A model generated the notes under the pieces. That model was not told the DNA's origin. It worked only from the letters and a program-made list of their open reading frames with translations, and did no database searches. This document shows, one piece after another, positions 1 through 9,046 of a stretch of DNA of 64,000 nt (position 1 is its first letter; every line of letters starts with the position of its first letter). The DNA comes from Streptacidiphilus sp. 4-A2 (GTDB lineage: Bacteria; Actinomycetota; Actinomycetes; Streptomycetales; Streptomycetaceae). Made by a program: the position numbers and the translations under genes. The stretch spans positions 2,294,001 to 2,358,000 of the forward strand of contig JAAFYY010000001.1 in NCBI GenBank assembly GCA_014284505.1, written 5' to 3'.

Positions 1-7
1 GCGATGG

Positions 8-610
8 TCACTGGCCGGTGTCGTTCATCTGTTGTGGGGTCATTGCGTGCCTCATCGCACCGGGCTCCGCCATCGTGGCCTGCATAACGCCCTGCATGGT
101 GAGGGAGCCGGGCGGCCCCACCGGCGCAAACATGTACACCGTCCCGGACGTGGCGAACGTCAGGTCGAGCGGAATGGTGGCGCCGGGCTTGTCCAGTGGT
201 GTCAGTCCGGACAGGACGATGCTGTCGCCGTACGGGGCGAGCCATACCGTGCCATGGGCAGGGATGGTGATCCCGGGCAGTGCCGAGCCTGCGGCTGTGA
301 CCAGGCCCGCCCGGGCGGCGGACGGCGTGGAGACCCTGAGCAGCCGGTCTGACGCGTCGCCGGTGTTGTGGATGGTCAGGTAGGCATGGAGCACGCCGTT
401 GGTGGGCGGCTTGAGGTAGGCGTCCACCATCCCGAGTACGGGGACGCCCGGTGTGCGGTGGCCGGCGAAGGCGGCCTGGCCTCCGAGTGCCAGTAGCAGG
501 GCGGCCAGCAGGGCCGCTCCGGGGAGCAGCAGCAGACGGCGCCTGCTGTGCCTGGCAGATGTGGTGCCGTGTGCTTCCAGCTCTGCGGCCTGCCGCTCCA
601 GTTCGAGCAC
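8..610 (-). CDS. PCu(A)C-family copper chaperone (DUF461-like)
   Basis: A roughly 200-residue exported or membrane-tethered protein. Residues 1-17 form a charged helix. A basic RRRLLLL segment leads into one hydrophobic helix (about 25-49), and the rest is a beta-rich PCu(A)C-type fold containing YLTIHNTGDASDRLL, typical of the family. PCu(A)C proteins bind Cu(I) outside the membrane and pass it to oxidases or buffer copper. The full canonical His/Met ligand set is not clear here, but the C-terminus is Met/His-rich (MQGVMQATM, MRHAMTPQQM). The start shown is GTG at 610; the frame is open upstream to about 720, so the true start could lie further out. It sits directly downstream of copA and is probably cotranscribed with it. 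The copper link rests on family and context. Confidence 0.8.
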   Translation of the reverse strand: MLELERQAAELEAHGTTSARHSRRRLLLLPGAALLAALLLALGGQAAFAGHRTPGVPVLGMVDAYLKPPTNGVLHAYLTIHNTGDASDRLLRVSTPSAARAGLVTAAGSALPGITIPAHGTVWLAPYGDSIVLSGLTPLDKPGATIPLDLTFATSGTVYMFAPVGPPGSLTMQGVMQATMAEPGAMRHAMTPQQMNDTGQ

Positions 611-849
611 CTCCCGCTCGCCCGAGTCGTTGTCCGGTTGGCCGTCTGCTGCGGAGTCGGCGGCGGGAGCATCGTCCTTACGGTCGTTGTGCCGAGCCCG
701 CGCGGCTGGTCATCCAGACGGTCGCCCAACGCGGGTACCGGCTGGTCGCTCGCCGCGTTGCCACTCCCCCAGTTGCCGGGGCGAGTGGTGTCATGGTTTC
801 GCACCGCTGGTGCGGCGGCGTCGCCCCACAGCACTGGTCCCCGGCCCCG

Positions 850-3142
850 GGATCCGCCGCGGCGGGGGCCGGCGACGGGGTCGGGTCGCCAGGCGCGCAG
901 GCGCAAGCTGTTGGCGACGACCAGGACCGAGCTGGCGGACATGGCCGCTGCGGCGAGCATCGGGTTGAGCAGGCCCACCGCGGCCAGCGGGATCAGCAGC
1001 AGGTTGTACCCGAACGCCCAGACAAGGTTGGCCCTGATCGTGCCCAGGGTGCGGCGGGCCAGCCGGACCGCGTCCGGCAGCGCTTCGATGTCGCCGCGCA
1101 CCAGAGTGATCCCGGCCGCGCCGATCGCGGCGTCGGTGCCGCTGCCCATGGCGATGCCCAGGTCGGCGGCGGCCAGCGCGACGGTGTCGTTGACCCCGTC
1201 ACCGACCACGGCGACCACCCGTCCGGCCTTTTGCAGATCGGCGACGATCTGCTGCTTTCCTTCGGGAGTGACCGCCGCGTGAACCTCGGCGATACCCAAG
1301 TCCGCGGCCACCGCGCGGGCCGCGCCGTCCTGGTCGCCGGTCACCAGCACGGGGCGCAGGCCCAGCCGCTTCAGCCGGTGCACAGCACGCCAGCTGCCAG
1401 GGCGCACCCGGTCACCCACCGCCAGCACTGCGACCGGATCCCCGTCCACATCCACCACCACGGCTGTGTGCCCTGCTTGTTGGGCTTCCTCCAGGGCCGT
1501 GCCCAGTGCGGCCGGAAGCACGGGGTGCTGGTCCGGCCGCATAACCTGGACCTGCTGACCCTCGACCTCGGCGCTGACGCCGCGCCCGGCGGTGGCACGG
1601 AAGCCCAGCGCCACGGGCAGGGCGGTATCACTCGCGCGCCGGGCCGCGGCGGCGATGGCCCGGCCGACCGGGTGCTCCGAATGGTGCTCGACAGCTCCGG
1701 CCAGGCGCAGCAGCAGCCCGGTTGTTCTGGCCGGAGGCGACCGTGGTGGCGAGGAGTTCCATCCGGCCGCTGGTGAGCGTGCCGGTTTTGTCCAGGATGA
1801 CGGTGTCCACCCGCCGCAGTGACTCCAGTGCTTCCGGTCCCCTGACCAGGATGCCCAGTTGGGCTCCGCGCCCGGTGGCGGCCAGCAGCGCGGTGGGTGT
1901 GGCCAGGCCGAGCGCGCAGGGGCAGGCCACGACGAGCACGGCGACGGCTGCGGAGACCGCGTCGGGGGCGTTGGCTCCTGCGCCCAGCCAGAAGCCCAGC
2001 ACGCAGACCGCGATGGCCAGCACGGCCGGCACGAACACTCCGGCCACCGCGTCGGCCAGCCGCTGCGCCCGGGCCTTGCCGGCCTGGGCGTCGGTCACCA
2101 GGGCGGTGATGCGTGCGAGTTGGGTGTCCGCACCGACGGCCGTGGCCCGGACCACCAGCGTCCCGCCGACGTTGAGGGTCGCGCCCGCGACCGGGTCTCC
2201 GGGACCGGCTTCCACCGGGATGCTCTCGCCGGTCAGCAGGCTCAGATCCAGCGCGGAGCTGCCCTCGACCACGACGCCGTCGGTGGCGACCTGCTCACCG
2301 GGACGCACGACGAACTCGTCGCCCGGCAGCAGCCGGGCGATCGGGACGGTCCGCTCCCGGCCCTCCTGACGCAGGCAGACGTCCTTGACGCCCAGTTCTG
2401 CCAGGGAGCGCAGCGCCGATCCGGTGCGGTTCCGGGCCCTGTTCTCCAGGAGCCGTCCGGTCAGGACGAACAACGGCACGGCGACTGCCGCCTCCAGGTA
2501 GATGTGCGCGCCGCCGCCACCGCCTGCGGTCAGCGAGAAGCCCATCCGCATCCCCGGCTGCCCGGCTCCGCCCGCGAACAGCGCGTACACCGACCAGCCG
2601 AAGGACGCCGCCACACCGAGGCTGACCAGGGTGTCCATGGTCGCGGTTCCGTGTCGCAGGGCCGCCCACGCCTGCCGGTGGAACGACACTGCGCCCCAGG
2701 TGACGACCGGGACGGCCAGCGCGAAGCACAGCCACTGCCAGTTGCGGAACTGCCAGCCGGGCACCATCGACAGCGCGATCACCGGCAGAGCCAGCACGGC
2801 CACCCCGAGCAGGTGTCTGACCCGTGCCGTTTCCTGCTCCGCGGCCGGGTCAGCGTCCGGGGCAGGTGCATGGTGCGTCGGATCGGCGGCGGGCTGCGCG
2901 GTGTATCCGGCCCGCTCGACCGCGGCGACCAGGTCGTCGACCGCGACGCCGGGTGGGTGCAGCACCCGGGCGCGGCCGGTGGCCAGGTTGACCCCGGCCG
3001 TAACACCGTCCAGCCGGGCCAGCCGCTTCTCCACGCGGGACACGCAGGCGGCGCAGGTCATTCCGCCCACGAACAGGTCGGTGGTCAGCAGCTCGGTACC
3101 GCGCTCGTCGGGGGCCGGGAGGCTGGCTGCGTCGGCGCTCAT
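850..3142 (-). CDS. copA: Copper-translocating P1B-type ATPase (CopA), frameshifted
   Basis: Cu(I)-exporting P-type ATPase of the inner membrane. In order: an N-terminal heavy-metal domain with GGMTCAACVSRVEKRL (CxxC at residues 30-33), paired membrane helices, the actuator-domain TGES segment (LLTGESIPVEAG), the intramembrane CPC motif in VVACPCALGLATP, and the phosphorylation motif DKTGTLTSG. The frame is lost at about 1715-1725, just after DKTGT. It continues one base over with HHSEHPVGRAIAAAA, VLVTGDQDGAARAVA and VVGDGVNDTVALAAADLGIAMGSGTD. The recognisable protein ends near SVLVVANSLRLRAW at about 890; the frame then reads on out of register towards 376, so the true stop is probably hidden by another indel. 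The start is fixed by an ATGA overlap with the stop of the upstream small gene. Confidence 0.9.
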
Positions 3143-3417
3143 CGTCCGCTCCCCGCAGCCGAGTTGAGCGGTCGCGGGGCGACGGCGCCCATGCCGGGCA
3201 TCGTCATGCCGGGCACGGAGCCGCCGCCGTGGCCTCCGGAGCCGGGGAAGTCCCTGGGTGAGAGCGGCCCGACCAGGCGGCCGACCGTGAAGGACGCGGC
3301 GAACAGAAGCAGGAGGACGGCAGCGAAAGCCAGCAGGACGCGGCCGGGAGCCGACTGGCCGGCAGCAGCGGGCTGCCGCTTGGACAGCCGCCGCGGTGGG
3401 CGAGGAGCGAGGGACAT
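3139..3417 (-). CDS. Small Met-rich single-pass membrane protein of copper cluster
   Basis: About 92 residues: a basic N-terminus (RPPRRLSKRQ), one hydrophobic helix (about 26-47, VLLAFAAVLLLLFAASFTVG), then an outside tail rich in Gly, Met and His (GGHGGGSVPGMTMPGMG). The Met motif PGMTMPGMG resembles Cu(I)-binding methionine motifs in copper-handling proteins. Its TGA overlaps the copA ATG (ATGA at 3142-3139), which implies translational coupling. I chose ATG 3417 over an in-frame TTG at 3423. No named family is recognised. A role in handing copper to, or sensing it for, CopA is inference. Confidence 0.7.
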   Translation of the reverse strand: MSLAPRPPRRLSKRQPAAAGQSAPGRVLLAFAAVLLLLFAASFTVGRLVGPLSPRDFPGSGGHGGGSVPGMTMPGMGAVAPRPLNSAAGSGR

Positions 3418-3532
3418 GGTCAAGCCAACTCCGGTTCAGGAAGGGGGGCGCACGGCGCACGCGGTCGGGGAAGCGCACCGATGCGGGTGAGAGACGGCCG
3501 GGTGCCTGTCGCCCCGGGCATCAACGGTCCAG

Positions 3533-3572
3533 GGGCTGTCCTGGCGGTGCGCGGGCACCGCCAGGACAGCCC
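3533..3572. terminator. Strong hairpin terminator downstream of the DUF5134 gene
   Basis: A perfect 18-bp inverted repeat (arms 3533-3550 and 3555-3572, GGGCTGTCC... / ...GGACAGCCC) with a 4-nt loop and no T-run, as is usual in streptomycetes. It lies 6 nt beyond the stop of the DUF5134 gene on the minus strand. It would end or attenuate transcription before the small Met-rich gene and copA, suggesting these have their own promoter or depend on readthrough. Confidence 0.8.
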
Positions 3573-3578
3573 GACCGC

Positions 3579-4334
3579 TCACTGCAGGAGGGTGATCAGC
3601 ATGAACGCCATCGTGACGCTCATAGCGATGTCGCAGCAGTTCGCGGCGCGCGGCGCGAGCAGGCTCCGCACCGGATTCTGGCCGCGGCCTTGGCCCCGGC
3701 CACCGTCCTGACCGGCACCCGATGCCGACGGGAGGGCTTCGGTGTCGCCAGCCCCGGCCACCGCACAGCACGCGCCGAGCGGAGCCGCCGGGGCCGTGCC
3801 GCGTGCGTCCGGTGTACCGCCGGACGCCGCTACCAGCGGAGTGCGGTCGATGACGATGACCGCGTAGCCGCACAGGAACAGCGCGAGCACCAGGGCAAGG
3901 ATCGGGTAGTGCACGACCATGGACGCAGACCCGCCCATGGCATCCCCCATGCCGCCGCCCGAGGCCGAGCCGGCGCGCGCTCCGGAGGGCGCGAGGTACA
4001 TGTAGAGCATCGCGCCGGACAGGACCAGGTGCGGAACGTGGTGCCGCAGCGCCAACCGGGCCCGGTCGTCCCCGTGCCGGCCCAGGGCCACCCGCCCGGC
4101 GAACCACAGGGTCGTCACCGCGAACACGGCCTTCCAGACCGTCCCGTCCAGCGGGTTCAGGTCCGATACGAGCATGCCCGCCATGCCCACCCCCATCAGC
4201 ACGTGGACGAGGTCGGTGTCGTGGTCGACATGGCGTCCCCGCAGGCGGGCGAAGACCAGTCGGCCCACGCAGTAGGCGGCGGTGGCCAGCATGATCGCGG
4301 CGAAGATGTCAGCGAGCCAGTGGGGAATGTTCAC
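3579..4334 (-). CDS. DUF5134 membrane protein
   Basis: About 251 residues with six or so hydrophobic segments. The N-terminus (IFAAIMLATAAYCVGRLVF, HVLMGVGMAGMLV) and the layout match the actinobacterial DUF5134 family, often found beside copper genes. There is a Met-rich short loop between the helix near HHVPHLVLSGAMLYMYLAP and the next (GGGMGDAMGGSASMVVHYP). A low-complexity Ala/Gly-rich cytoplasmic region separates the last helix (MSVTMAFMLITLL). It overlaps the upstream membrane-protein gene by 26 nt. No biochemical function is established for the family. A membrane role linked to copper is inferred from context. Confidence 0.8.
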   Translation of the reverse strand: MNIPHWLADIFAAIMLATAAYCVGRLVFARLRGRHVDHDTDLVHVLMGVGMAGMLVSDLNPLDGTVWKAVFAVTTLWFAGRVALGRHGDDRARLALRHHVPHLVLSGAMLYMYLAPSGARAGSASGGGMGDAMGGSASMVVHYPILALVLALFLCGYAVIVIDRTPLVAASGGTPDARGTAPAAPLGACCAVAGAGDTEALPSASGAGQDGGRGQGRGQNPVRSLLAPRAANCCDIAMSVTMAFMLITLLQ

Positions 4335-5325
4335 GAGGTCGTCCTCTCCAGGTCTCCGGTCGCCTTCGGCCCGGTCGTCGGGGGGTCGCGGGCCAGTAGG
4401 CGAGCGCGATCAACGCCAGCAGCGGACCCGAGTTCGGGTCGGTTCCCTGCCCGCCGAACACTCCGCCCATGGCCTCACCGACGACCCAGATCACCGCAGC
4501 CAGCACCAGGGCCAGGACGATCAGGGCGCGCCGCACCGCTGGCGGCAGGAGCACCGCTACGGCAACCAGGGCCAGTACGGCCGCCAGGATGATCGAAGCG
4601 GCCAGGCCGCGGTGGGCCACCAGCGATGCGGAGTGCTTGATGATCGCGCCGAGCCAGTCCGGCTGGCCGTCGGCCATGCCCGCGATCATGGCGTTCATGT
4701 CCTGCGGACCGGTGTTGGCCGACTGAAGGGTGAAGAACACCAGGCTGCCCCACAGCAGCAGCCACAGCCCCCGCGCGGCCACGGCCCCAACCGGGCGGGC
4801 GGCGGGGAAGGGGCCCTCACGGTCGGTGGGCCACAGCAGCACCGCGAGCAGCGCGTACAGGATCACGCCGCCCGGGGCCCCGGACAGCGGACTCGCGCCA
4901 CCGGTCAGAATGCCACCGAGGCCCTCGCCGAACCACCACACGGCCAGCGACCAGCCGATCGAGGCGGCCAGCGCCGCGCGGACGGTGGGCCGGCAGGCGA
5001 TGCCCAGGCCCAGCAGCAGCTGGACGGCGGCGAACGCGGCGTTGGTGCCGACCGGGTGGTGCCCGATGATGCCTGCGGACCAGGTGATCGAGTGCGCGAC
5101 CGCCGACGGGTTTCCCTGTGCGGTCGGGTCGATGATCTGCGTCGCGAACGCCTTGGTGAACATGAACGGCTGCAACTGCAACAGCCCGTCCAGCAACCAC
5201 AGCGCGGCCAGCGCCAGTTGCAGCAGTCGGCGGATCTCAGCAGGGGTCCGCCGGACCTTCGGCACGGAATGCGCCCGGCCAAGGCTGAGGGCGACCTCGG
5301 GGCCGCCCAGGGTCGTCTCACTCAT
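4309..5325 (-). CDS. Polytopic membrane protein of copper cluster
   Basis: About 338 residues with eight or more predicted membrane segments (for example ALAALWLLDGLLQLQPFMF, AASIGWSLAVWWFGEGLGG, ALLAVLLWPT, LWLLLWGSLVFFTLQ, IILAAVLALVAVAVLLPP). The extracellular loop after VFFTLQSANTGPQDMNAMIAGMADGQPDW contains several Met residues. I recognise it as the membrane protein that commonly accompanies DUF5134 genes in Streptomyces but cannot assign a reaction. The start ATG at 5325 overlaps the 3' end of a tiny upstream ORF, and the stop lies inside the DUF5134 gene, so these are coupled. Confidence 0.75.
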   Translation of the reverse strand: MSETTLGGPEVALSLGRAHSVPKVRRTPAEIRRLLQLALAALWLLDGLLQLQPFMFTKAFATQIIDPTAQGNPSAVAHSITWSAGIIGHHPVGTNAAFAAVQLLLGLGIACRPTVRAALAASIGWSLAVWWFGEGLGGILTGGASPLSGAPGGVILYALLAVLLWPTDREGPFPAARPVGAVAARGLWLLLWGSLVFFTLQSANTGPQDMNAMIAGMADGQPDWLGAIIKHSASLVAHRGLAASIILAAVLALVAVAVLLPPAVRRALIVLALVLAAVIWVVGEAMGGVFGGQGTDPNSGPLLALIALAYWPATPRRPGRRRPETWRGRPREHSPLAR

Positions 5326-5416
5326 CGCCGCTCCCCAACTCGCGGTCGGCGACCGCGTACGCGGCAGGGTTGTTGTCGAAGGATGCGCGCCCCGAGGGCG
5401 CGTCCGGGTATGTCAT
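5318..5416 (-). CDS. Tiny ORF coupled to the membrane-protein gene
   Basis: A 32-codon ORF (starts MTYPDAPSGRASFDNN, ends ELGSGDE) with an AGGA-type ribosome site about 7 nt before its ATG. Its TGA overlaps the ATG of the downstream membrane protein (ATGAGTGA). The arrangement looks like a real, translationally coupled small gene or leader peptide. No signal peptide, Cys or recognisable family is seen. Confidence 0.45.
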   Translation of the reverse strand: MTYPDAPSGRASFDNNPAAYAVADRELGSGDE

Positions 5417-5731
5417 TGGCAGGTCCTCATGCAGTGCTGTGGCAGGCCGGGCCGCATCTGCGGCCATCCGGCCCGAGAAGTCGCGGACACGCCTGACCCG
5501 GCCATGGCCACTCGCGGTGGCACGCCGGTGGTCCTGCCACCGGTGCCACCCGGGCGAGCATCTGCCTGACCTGGGGGTGTCTCGGACCGCGGTGCCCACC
5601 CCTGAACACCCGCGCGAACGGGGCACTTGGCAACAGTGGGGCACACACCATGGCCACCCGTCACGTACCGGCACGGTCCCGGCCCATCCGTACGAGTCCG
5701 GGTACGCCGAGGAAACCGTCCGGCCAGGCCC
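5417..5731. other. Gene-poor stretch upstream of the copper operon
   Basis: No convincing coding frame. It should hold the promoter for the leftward operon beginning at 5416. A segment reading ACCTGGGGGTGT at 5569-5580 is faintly like half of a CsoR copper operator but is not a full inverted repeat. Confidence 0.4.
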
Positions 5732-6535
5732 TCAGTTCAGGGCCGGCGGTGACGTGACAAGGTGTTCAAACCACGAAAGCGACCGCCGGAGGACCACGAC
5801 GGACAACCACGTCCAACAGCGCGCACCGGCCCCGGCTGCGGCAACGCCAGGCGTGCCTGGCGCGGCGGCGTACGGGAGCGGCGGGCGTCCACATGGCGAA
5901 CACGAGCCCCAGCAGGAACAGGGCAACCGCAGCACCAACTGCAAAGCCGCCATCGCCACCACGGCAGCACCGCGAACCGATGCCTCGCCCCGGCGCAGCC
6001 ACCAGGCACTGACCAGACCGGCCACCACGTGCACGGCCAGCACCCCACAGGCCATGGCCCATCGGTGCCATACCGCCGGCTGAACTCATCGGCATGGAAC
6101 CGCTTCATGCCGGCCATCGCCATACCGACCATGGCGTGGGACGAGCCCATGTCCATCGGCATCGGCATCGAGGCGGCGACGCACCCGCGGCAGCCGTCGT
6201 AGCCGCGCTCCTTCCGCGGCCTGGGCCGACGAGAAGTAAGGTGCAGCCCCAGCTCACTCAGCAGCACAACCGCGGCAATACCGGAGAAGGACCGCTCCCG
6301 CCCAGTCAGGGCCAACGCCAGCCACCAGCAGCAACGCCGCATAGGCGATCACCAGCGCCTGCACAGGGAGGACCTGCCCGGACATCCACCAGTGCCCCGC
6401 CGCGGACAGCACCAGGCACACGGCGGCGAAAAGCGCGCACGCATCAGGCGCAGAGGCGATTCCAGGGGCACAGCTCACATACTCCCACCAGCGCAAGACC
6501 GCCTCCAGCGGGGTGCGCAGCGTGGCTCTGTCCAC
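5732..6535 (-). CDS. Met/His-rich copper-associated membrane protein, frameshifted
   Basis: A membrane protein split over three reading frames. The N-terminal part (6535 down to about 6330) starts MDRATLRTPLEAVLRWWEYV and has two hydrophobic helices. The middle (about 6330-6060) reads ALTGRERSFSGIAAVVLLSELGLHL and then a Met/His-rich loop with MPMPMDMGSSHAMVGMAMAGM. The C-terminal part (6055-5732) reads MACGVLAVHVVAGLVSAWWLRRGEAS. Together they match a family of actinobacterial membrane proteins with a Met-rich loop found beside PCu(A)C chaperones. At least two indels are needed to restore it. Cu(I) binding by the loop is inferred from composition. Confidence 0.6.
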
Positions 6536-6547
6536 TGCATGACGGTA

Positions 6548-6577
6548 GCGGGTGCGGGTGCGGGTGCGGGTGCGGGA
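6548..6577. repeat. Short tandem repeat, 6-bp unit x5
   Basis: Five head-to-tail copies of GCGGGT (last copy GCGGGA), lying just upstream of the 6535 start codon. Too short for a structural role to be argued. It is a possible slippage site affecting the 5' region of the membrane-protein gene. Confidence 0.8.
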
Positions 6578-6702
6578 AATCCAACTGGCCGCTCCGCAGC
6601 TCAGTCAGGGACCCGCTGACAGGGTCAATGCGCCAGGACAACCGCCGCCCGCACTCACGCTCCACCAGGCTGGGCTGCCACCACCTGTCGCTTCGCCGCT
6701 CT

Positions 6703-7344
6703 TCAGTGCACGAGGTTGGCCTCGATGTGGTCGAGCATCACATCGAGGCCGACCTCCAGTGCGGTGGTGTCGCGTCGGATCTGGGTCAGCAGCAGGCCGC
6801 CCTGGAGCGTGGTGAGCAGGGCCAGAGCCAGGCGGTCGGGGTCGGGTCGCGTCGGCGCGTAGCTCGCCGCGTTCCTGCATGGCGCGCAGGCCCGCGCAGA
6901 TGGCTGCTTCCCAGCGGGCGAAGCCCTTGGCAATCTCCTGGCGCGCCTCAGGGTCGGTCTCGGCGAGCTGGCTGCCCATAGTGCCGATCGGGCAGCCGCC
7001 CGCGCAGTCGAGGGACTGCTCCAAGCCGACCGCGAAGTCACGCCAGGCCCGCAGCGCCTCCATGCTGTCCAGTCGTCCGTAACGGGGTTCAACGCTGCCG
7101 AACGCCCCCAGGACCTGCTCCGTCTGGACCGCGATGACGGCCCTGACCAGGTCCCGCTTGTCCTTGAAGTAGTAGTACACCTGCGAGGGTTGACATCGGC
7201 CGCCGACTGCACGTCCTCGATGCTCGTCGCGGCGACGCCACGCTCGAACATCAGATTCGAGGCCGCAAGCGCGATCCGGTCGCGCGTCGCCCGCCCCTTG
7301 CGCGTAAGACGCGGGACCGTGGCAGCAACCTCATCAGTGGACAT
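6703..7344 (-). CDS. TetR/AcrR-family repressor, frameshifted
   Basis: The N-terminal HTH reads RKGRATRDRIALAASNLMFERGVAATSIEDVQSAADVN (residues about 14-51) and then loses frame near 7185. The next frame continues QVYYYFKDKRDLVRAVIAVQ, the usual helix 3 and helix 4 signature, and a ligand-binding domain with CAGGCPIGTMGSQLAETDPEARQEIAKGFARWE. The original frame returns near 6850 for DRLALALLTTLQGGLLLTQIRRD to the end. Two indels are needed. It is divergent from the SDR gene at 7490, with two inverted repeats between them, so it most likely represses itself and the SDR/peroxiredoxin pair. The ligand is unknown, though the linked genes suggest an electrophile or quinone-type inducer. Confidence 0.8.
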   Translation of the reverse strand: MSTDEVAATVPRLTRKGRATRDRIALAASNLMFERGVAATSIEDVQSAADVNPRRCTTTSRTSGTWSGPSSRSRRSRSWGRSAALNPVTDDWTAWRRCGPGVTSRSAWSSPSTARAAARSALWAASSPRPTLRRARRLPRASPAGKQPSARACAPCRNAASYAPTRPDPDRLALALLTTLQGGLLLTQIRRDTTALEVGLDVMLDHIEANLVH

Positions 7345-7357
7345 GCCATGAGGATAG

Positions 7358-7375
7358 ACGTTTTGGAGTAAACGT
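7358..7375. promoter_or_regulatory. Candidate TetR operator next to the repressor start
   Basis: An 18-bp inverted repeat ACGTTT-TGGAGT-AAACGT lies 14 nt upstream of the repressor start codon on the minus strand. The placement suits autoregulation. Which protein binds is inferred. Confidence 0.5.
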
Positions 7376-7423
7376 TACAAACGCCAGTACAGCCCACCTG
7401 CAACCCATGCCACAGCGCAGTTT

Positions 7424-7475
7424 CTGTAGTGCATGCTCCAAAAAGTGCGCTACTGTTATGGAGCGAGCACTACAG
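7424..7475. promoter_or_regulatory. Large inverted repeat upstream of the SDR gene
   Basis: Arms 7424-7440 (CTGTAGTGCATGCTCCA) and 7459-7475 (TGGAGCGAGCACTACAG) pair at 15 of 17 positions around an 18-nt centre. The repeat ends 14 nt before the chosen SDR start. The size and position suit an operator for a dimeric or tetrameric regulator. The ribosome site AAAAGAGG follows directly. Confidence 0.55.
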
Positions 7476-7489
7476 AAAAGAGGATGGCC

Positions 7490-8240
7490 ATGCCCACCAA
7501 CGACATGTCCGGCACCACCGCGCTGGTCACCGGCGCCACCAGCGGCATCGGCCGCGCGGTAGCTGTCAGCCTGGCCCAGCACGGCGCGCACGTCCTGCTC
7601 ACGGGACGCGACCGGGAGCGCGGCGAGGCCGCCGTCCGCTCGATCCGCGAGGCCGGCGGCAAGGCCGACTTCCTCCAGGCCGACCTGCGCGACGAGGCCT
7701 CGCGCGCGCGAGCTGGCACGCACCGCCCAGGCCCTGGGCGGAACCGTCGACGTTCTGGTCAATGCCGCCGGGATCTTCCCCTTCGGACCGACCGAGTCCC
7801 ACCGCGAAGCCGACTTCGACGCCGCCTACGCCGTCAACGTCAAGGCGCCGTTCTTCCTGGTCGCCGCGCTCGCACCGGCCATGGCCGAGCGGGGCCGCGG
7901 CGCGGTGGTCAACGTCGGCACGATGGTCGCCGAGTTCGGCGCGGCCGGCATGGCACTGTACGGCTCCAGCAAGGCGGCGCTGAACCTGCTGACCAAGGCC
8001 TGGGCCGCCGAGTACGGGCCGCGAGGCGTGCGCGTCAACTCCGTCAACCCCGGCCCCACCCGCACCGAGGGCACCGCCGCCATGGGCGAACAGCTGGACC
8101 AGCTCGCCGCCATGGCCCCCGCCGGACGGCCCGCCAGCGCGCAGGAGATCGCCTCCGCCGTGGTCTACCTCGCCAGCGACGCGGCCTCCTTCATCCATGG
8201 CGCCGTCCTGCCCGTCGACGGCGGACGCACCGCCGCCTGA
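7490..8240 (+). CDS. Short-chain dehydrogenase/reductase (SDR), frameshifted
   Basis: A classical SDR of about 250 residues: N-terminal NAD(P)-binding TGATSGIG (TALVTGATSGIGRAVAVSLAQ), the NAAG motif (VLVNAAGIFPFG), the catalytic YxxxK (LYGSSKAALNLLTKAW) and a C-terminal SDAASFIHGAVLPVDGG typical of FabG-like enzymes. One indel in a CG run at about 7700 breaks the frame between DLRDEAS and ARELARTAQALGG. I prefer ATG 7490 over ATG 7484 because AAGAGG is then 6 nt away. It heads a two-gene unit with the peroxiredoxin-like gene. The substrate is unknown. Confidence 0.85.
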
Positions 8241-8285
8241 CCGCGCCGCCAACCCCCTCACTTCCTCTTCCGGGAAAGGCCCGCC

Positions 8286-8953
8286 ATGACCACCAGCACC
8301 CGGCCCATCGCCGAGCAGGTCGCCGAGCTCAACGCCGCCGTCACCGGGCAGCTGCCCTCCGACGTCCTCACCAGCTTCGGCGAGGAGCAGGCCGCACTCG
8401 ACGCAGCCGGCGTGCCCTCCGGCGTCGCGCGCCCGGGGCCCCCATGCCCGACGGCGACCTGCTCGACCTCCACGGCGCTCCCACCACCCTGGCAGCCGCC
8501 CGCGGCGGCGCCCCTTGCGTGGTCGTGCTCTACCGAGGTGCGTGGTGCCCCTTCTGCAACATCGCCCTGCGCACCTACCAGGCCGAACTGGTCCCCGCGC
8601 TCCAGGACCGCGGCGTACGGCTGATCGCCGTCAGTCCGCAGAAGCCCGACGGTTCACTGACAGTGCAGCAGACCAACGAGCTGACCCTCACCGTGCTGTC
8701 CGACCCCGGCAACCAGCTCGCCAACGGCCTGGGCGTGCTCACCCGCGGAACCGACGCCGCCCGTCAGGCCCAGGCCAGGATCGGCCTCGATGTCGCGGCC
8801 GCAAACGCGGACGGCACCCCGGACCTGCCGATGCCCACCACCGTCCTGGTGGACGGCGACGGCACCATCCGCTGGATCGACGTCCATCCCAACTACACCA
8901 CCCGCACCGAGCCGCAGCAGATCCTGAACGCCATCGACTCCCTGCTCAACTGA
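8286..8953 (+). CDS. Peroxiredoxin-like (AhpC/TSA) protein, frameshifted
   Basis: The N-terminus is in one frame (MTTSTRPIAEQVAELNAAV...). After an indel near 8430 the thioredoxin-fold domain continues: PMPDGDLLDLHGAPTTLAAARGG, then the redox motif YRGAWCPFCNIALRTYQAEL (CxxC), then VRLIAVSPQKPDGS and PMPTTVLVDGDGTIRWIDVHPNY. This is the AhpC/TSA layout with a helical N-terminal extension seen in peroxiredoxin-like proteins of actinobacteria. It likely reduces organic peroxides or disulfides in the cytosol. A good GGGAAAGG ribosome site precedes the ATG, 45 nt after the SDR stop. Confidence 0.85.
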
Positions 8954-9046
8954 CCGACCAACAGATCACTGCCAAGAGCAGCGGCCCGACCCGCACGACG
9001 GCACTCCGGGCCGCCCAGGATCCCTGCGGCGGGCGAGGCCGGGAGG

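Noticed and set aside
5560..5590. CsoR-like copper operator
   Set aside because: Only a G-run half-site is present, without the inverted partner expected of CsoR sites.
7433..8953. A single fused SDR-peroxiredoxin reading frame
   Set aside because: The frame passes through the SDR only in part and through out-of-frame sequence before the peroxiredoxin; separate starts, stops and ribosome sites fit two genes with indels.
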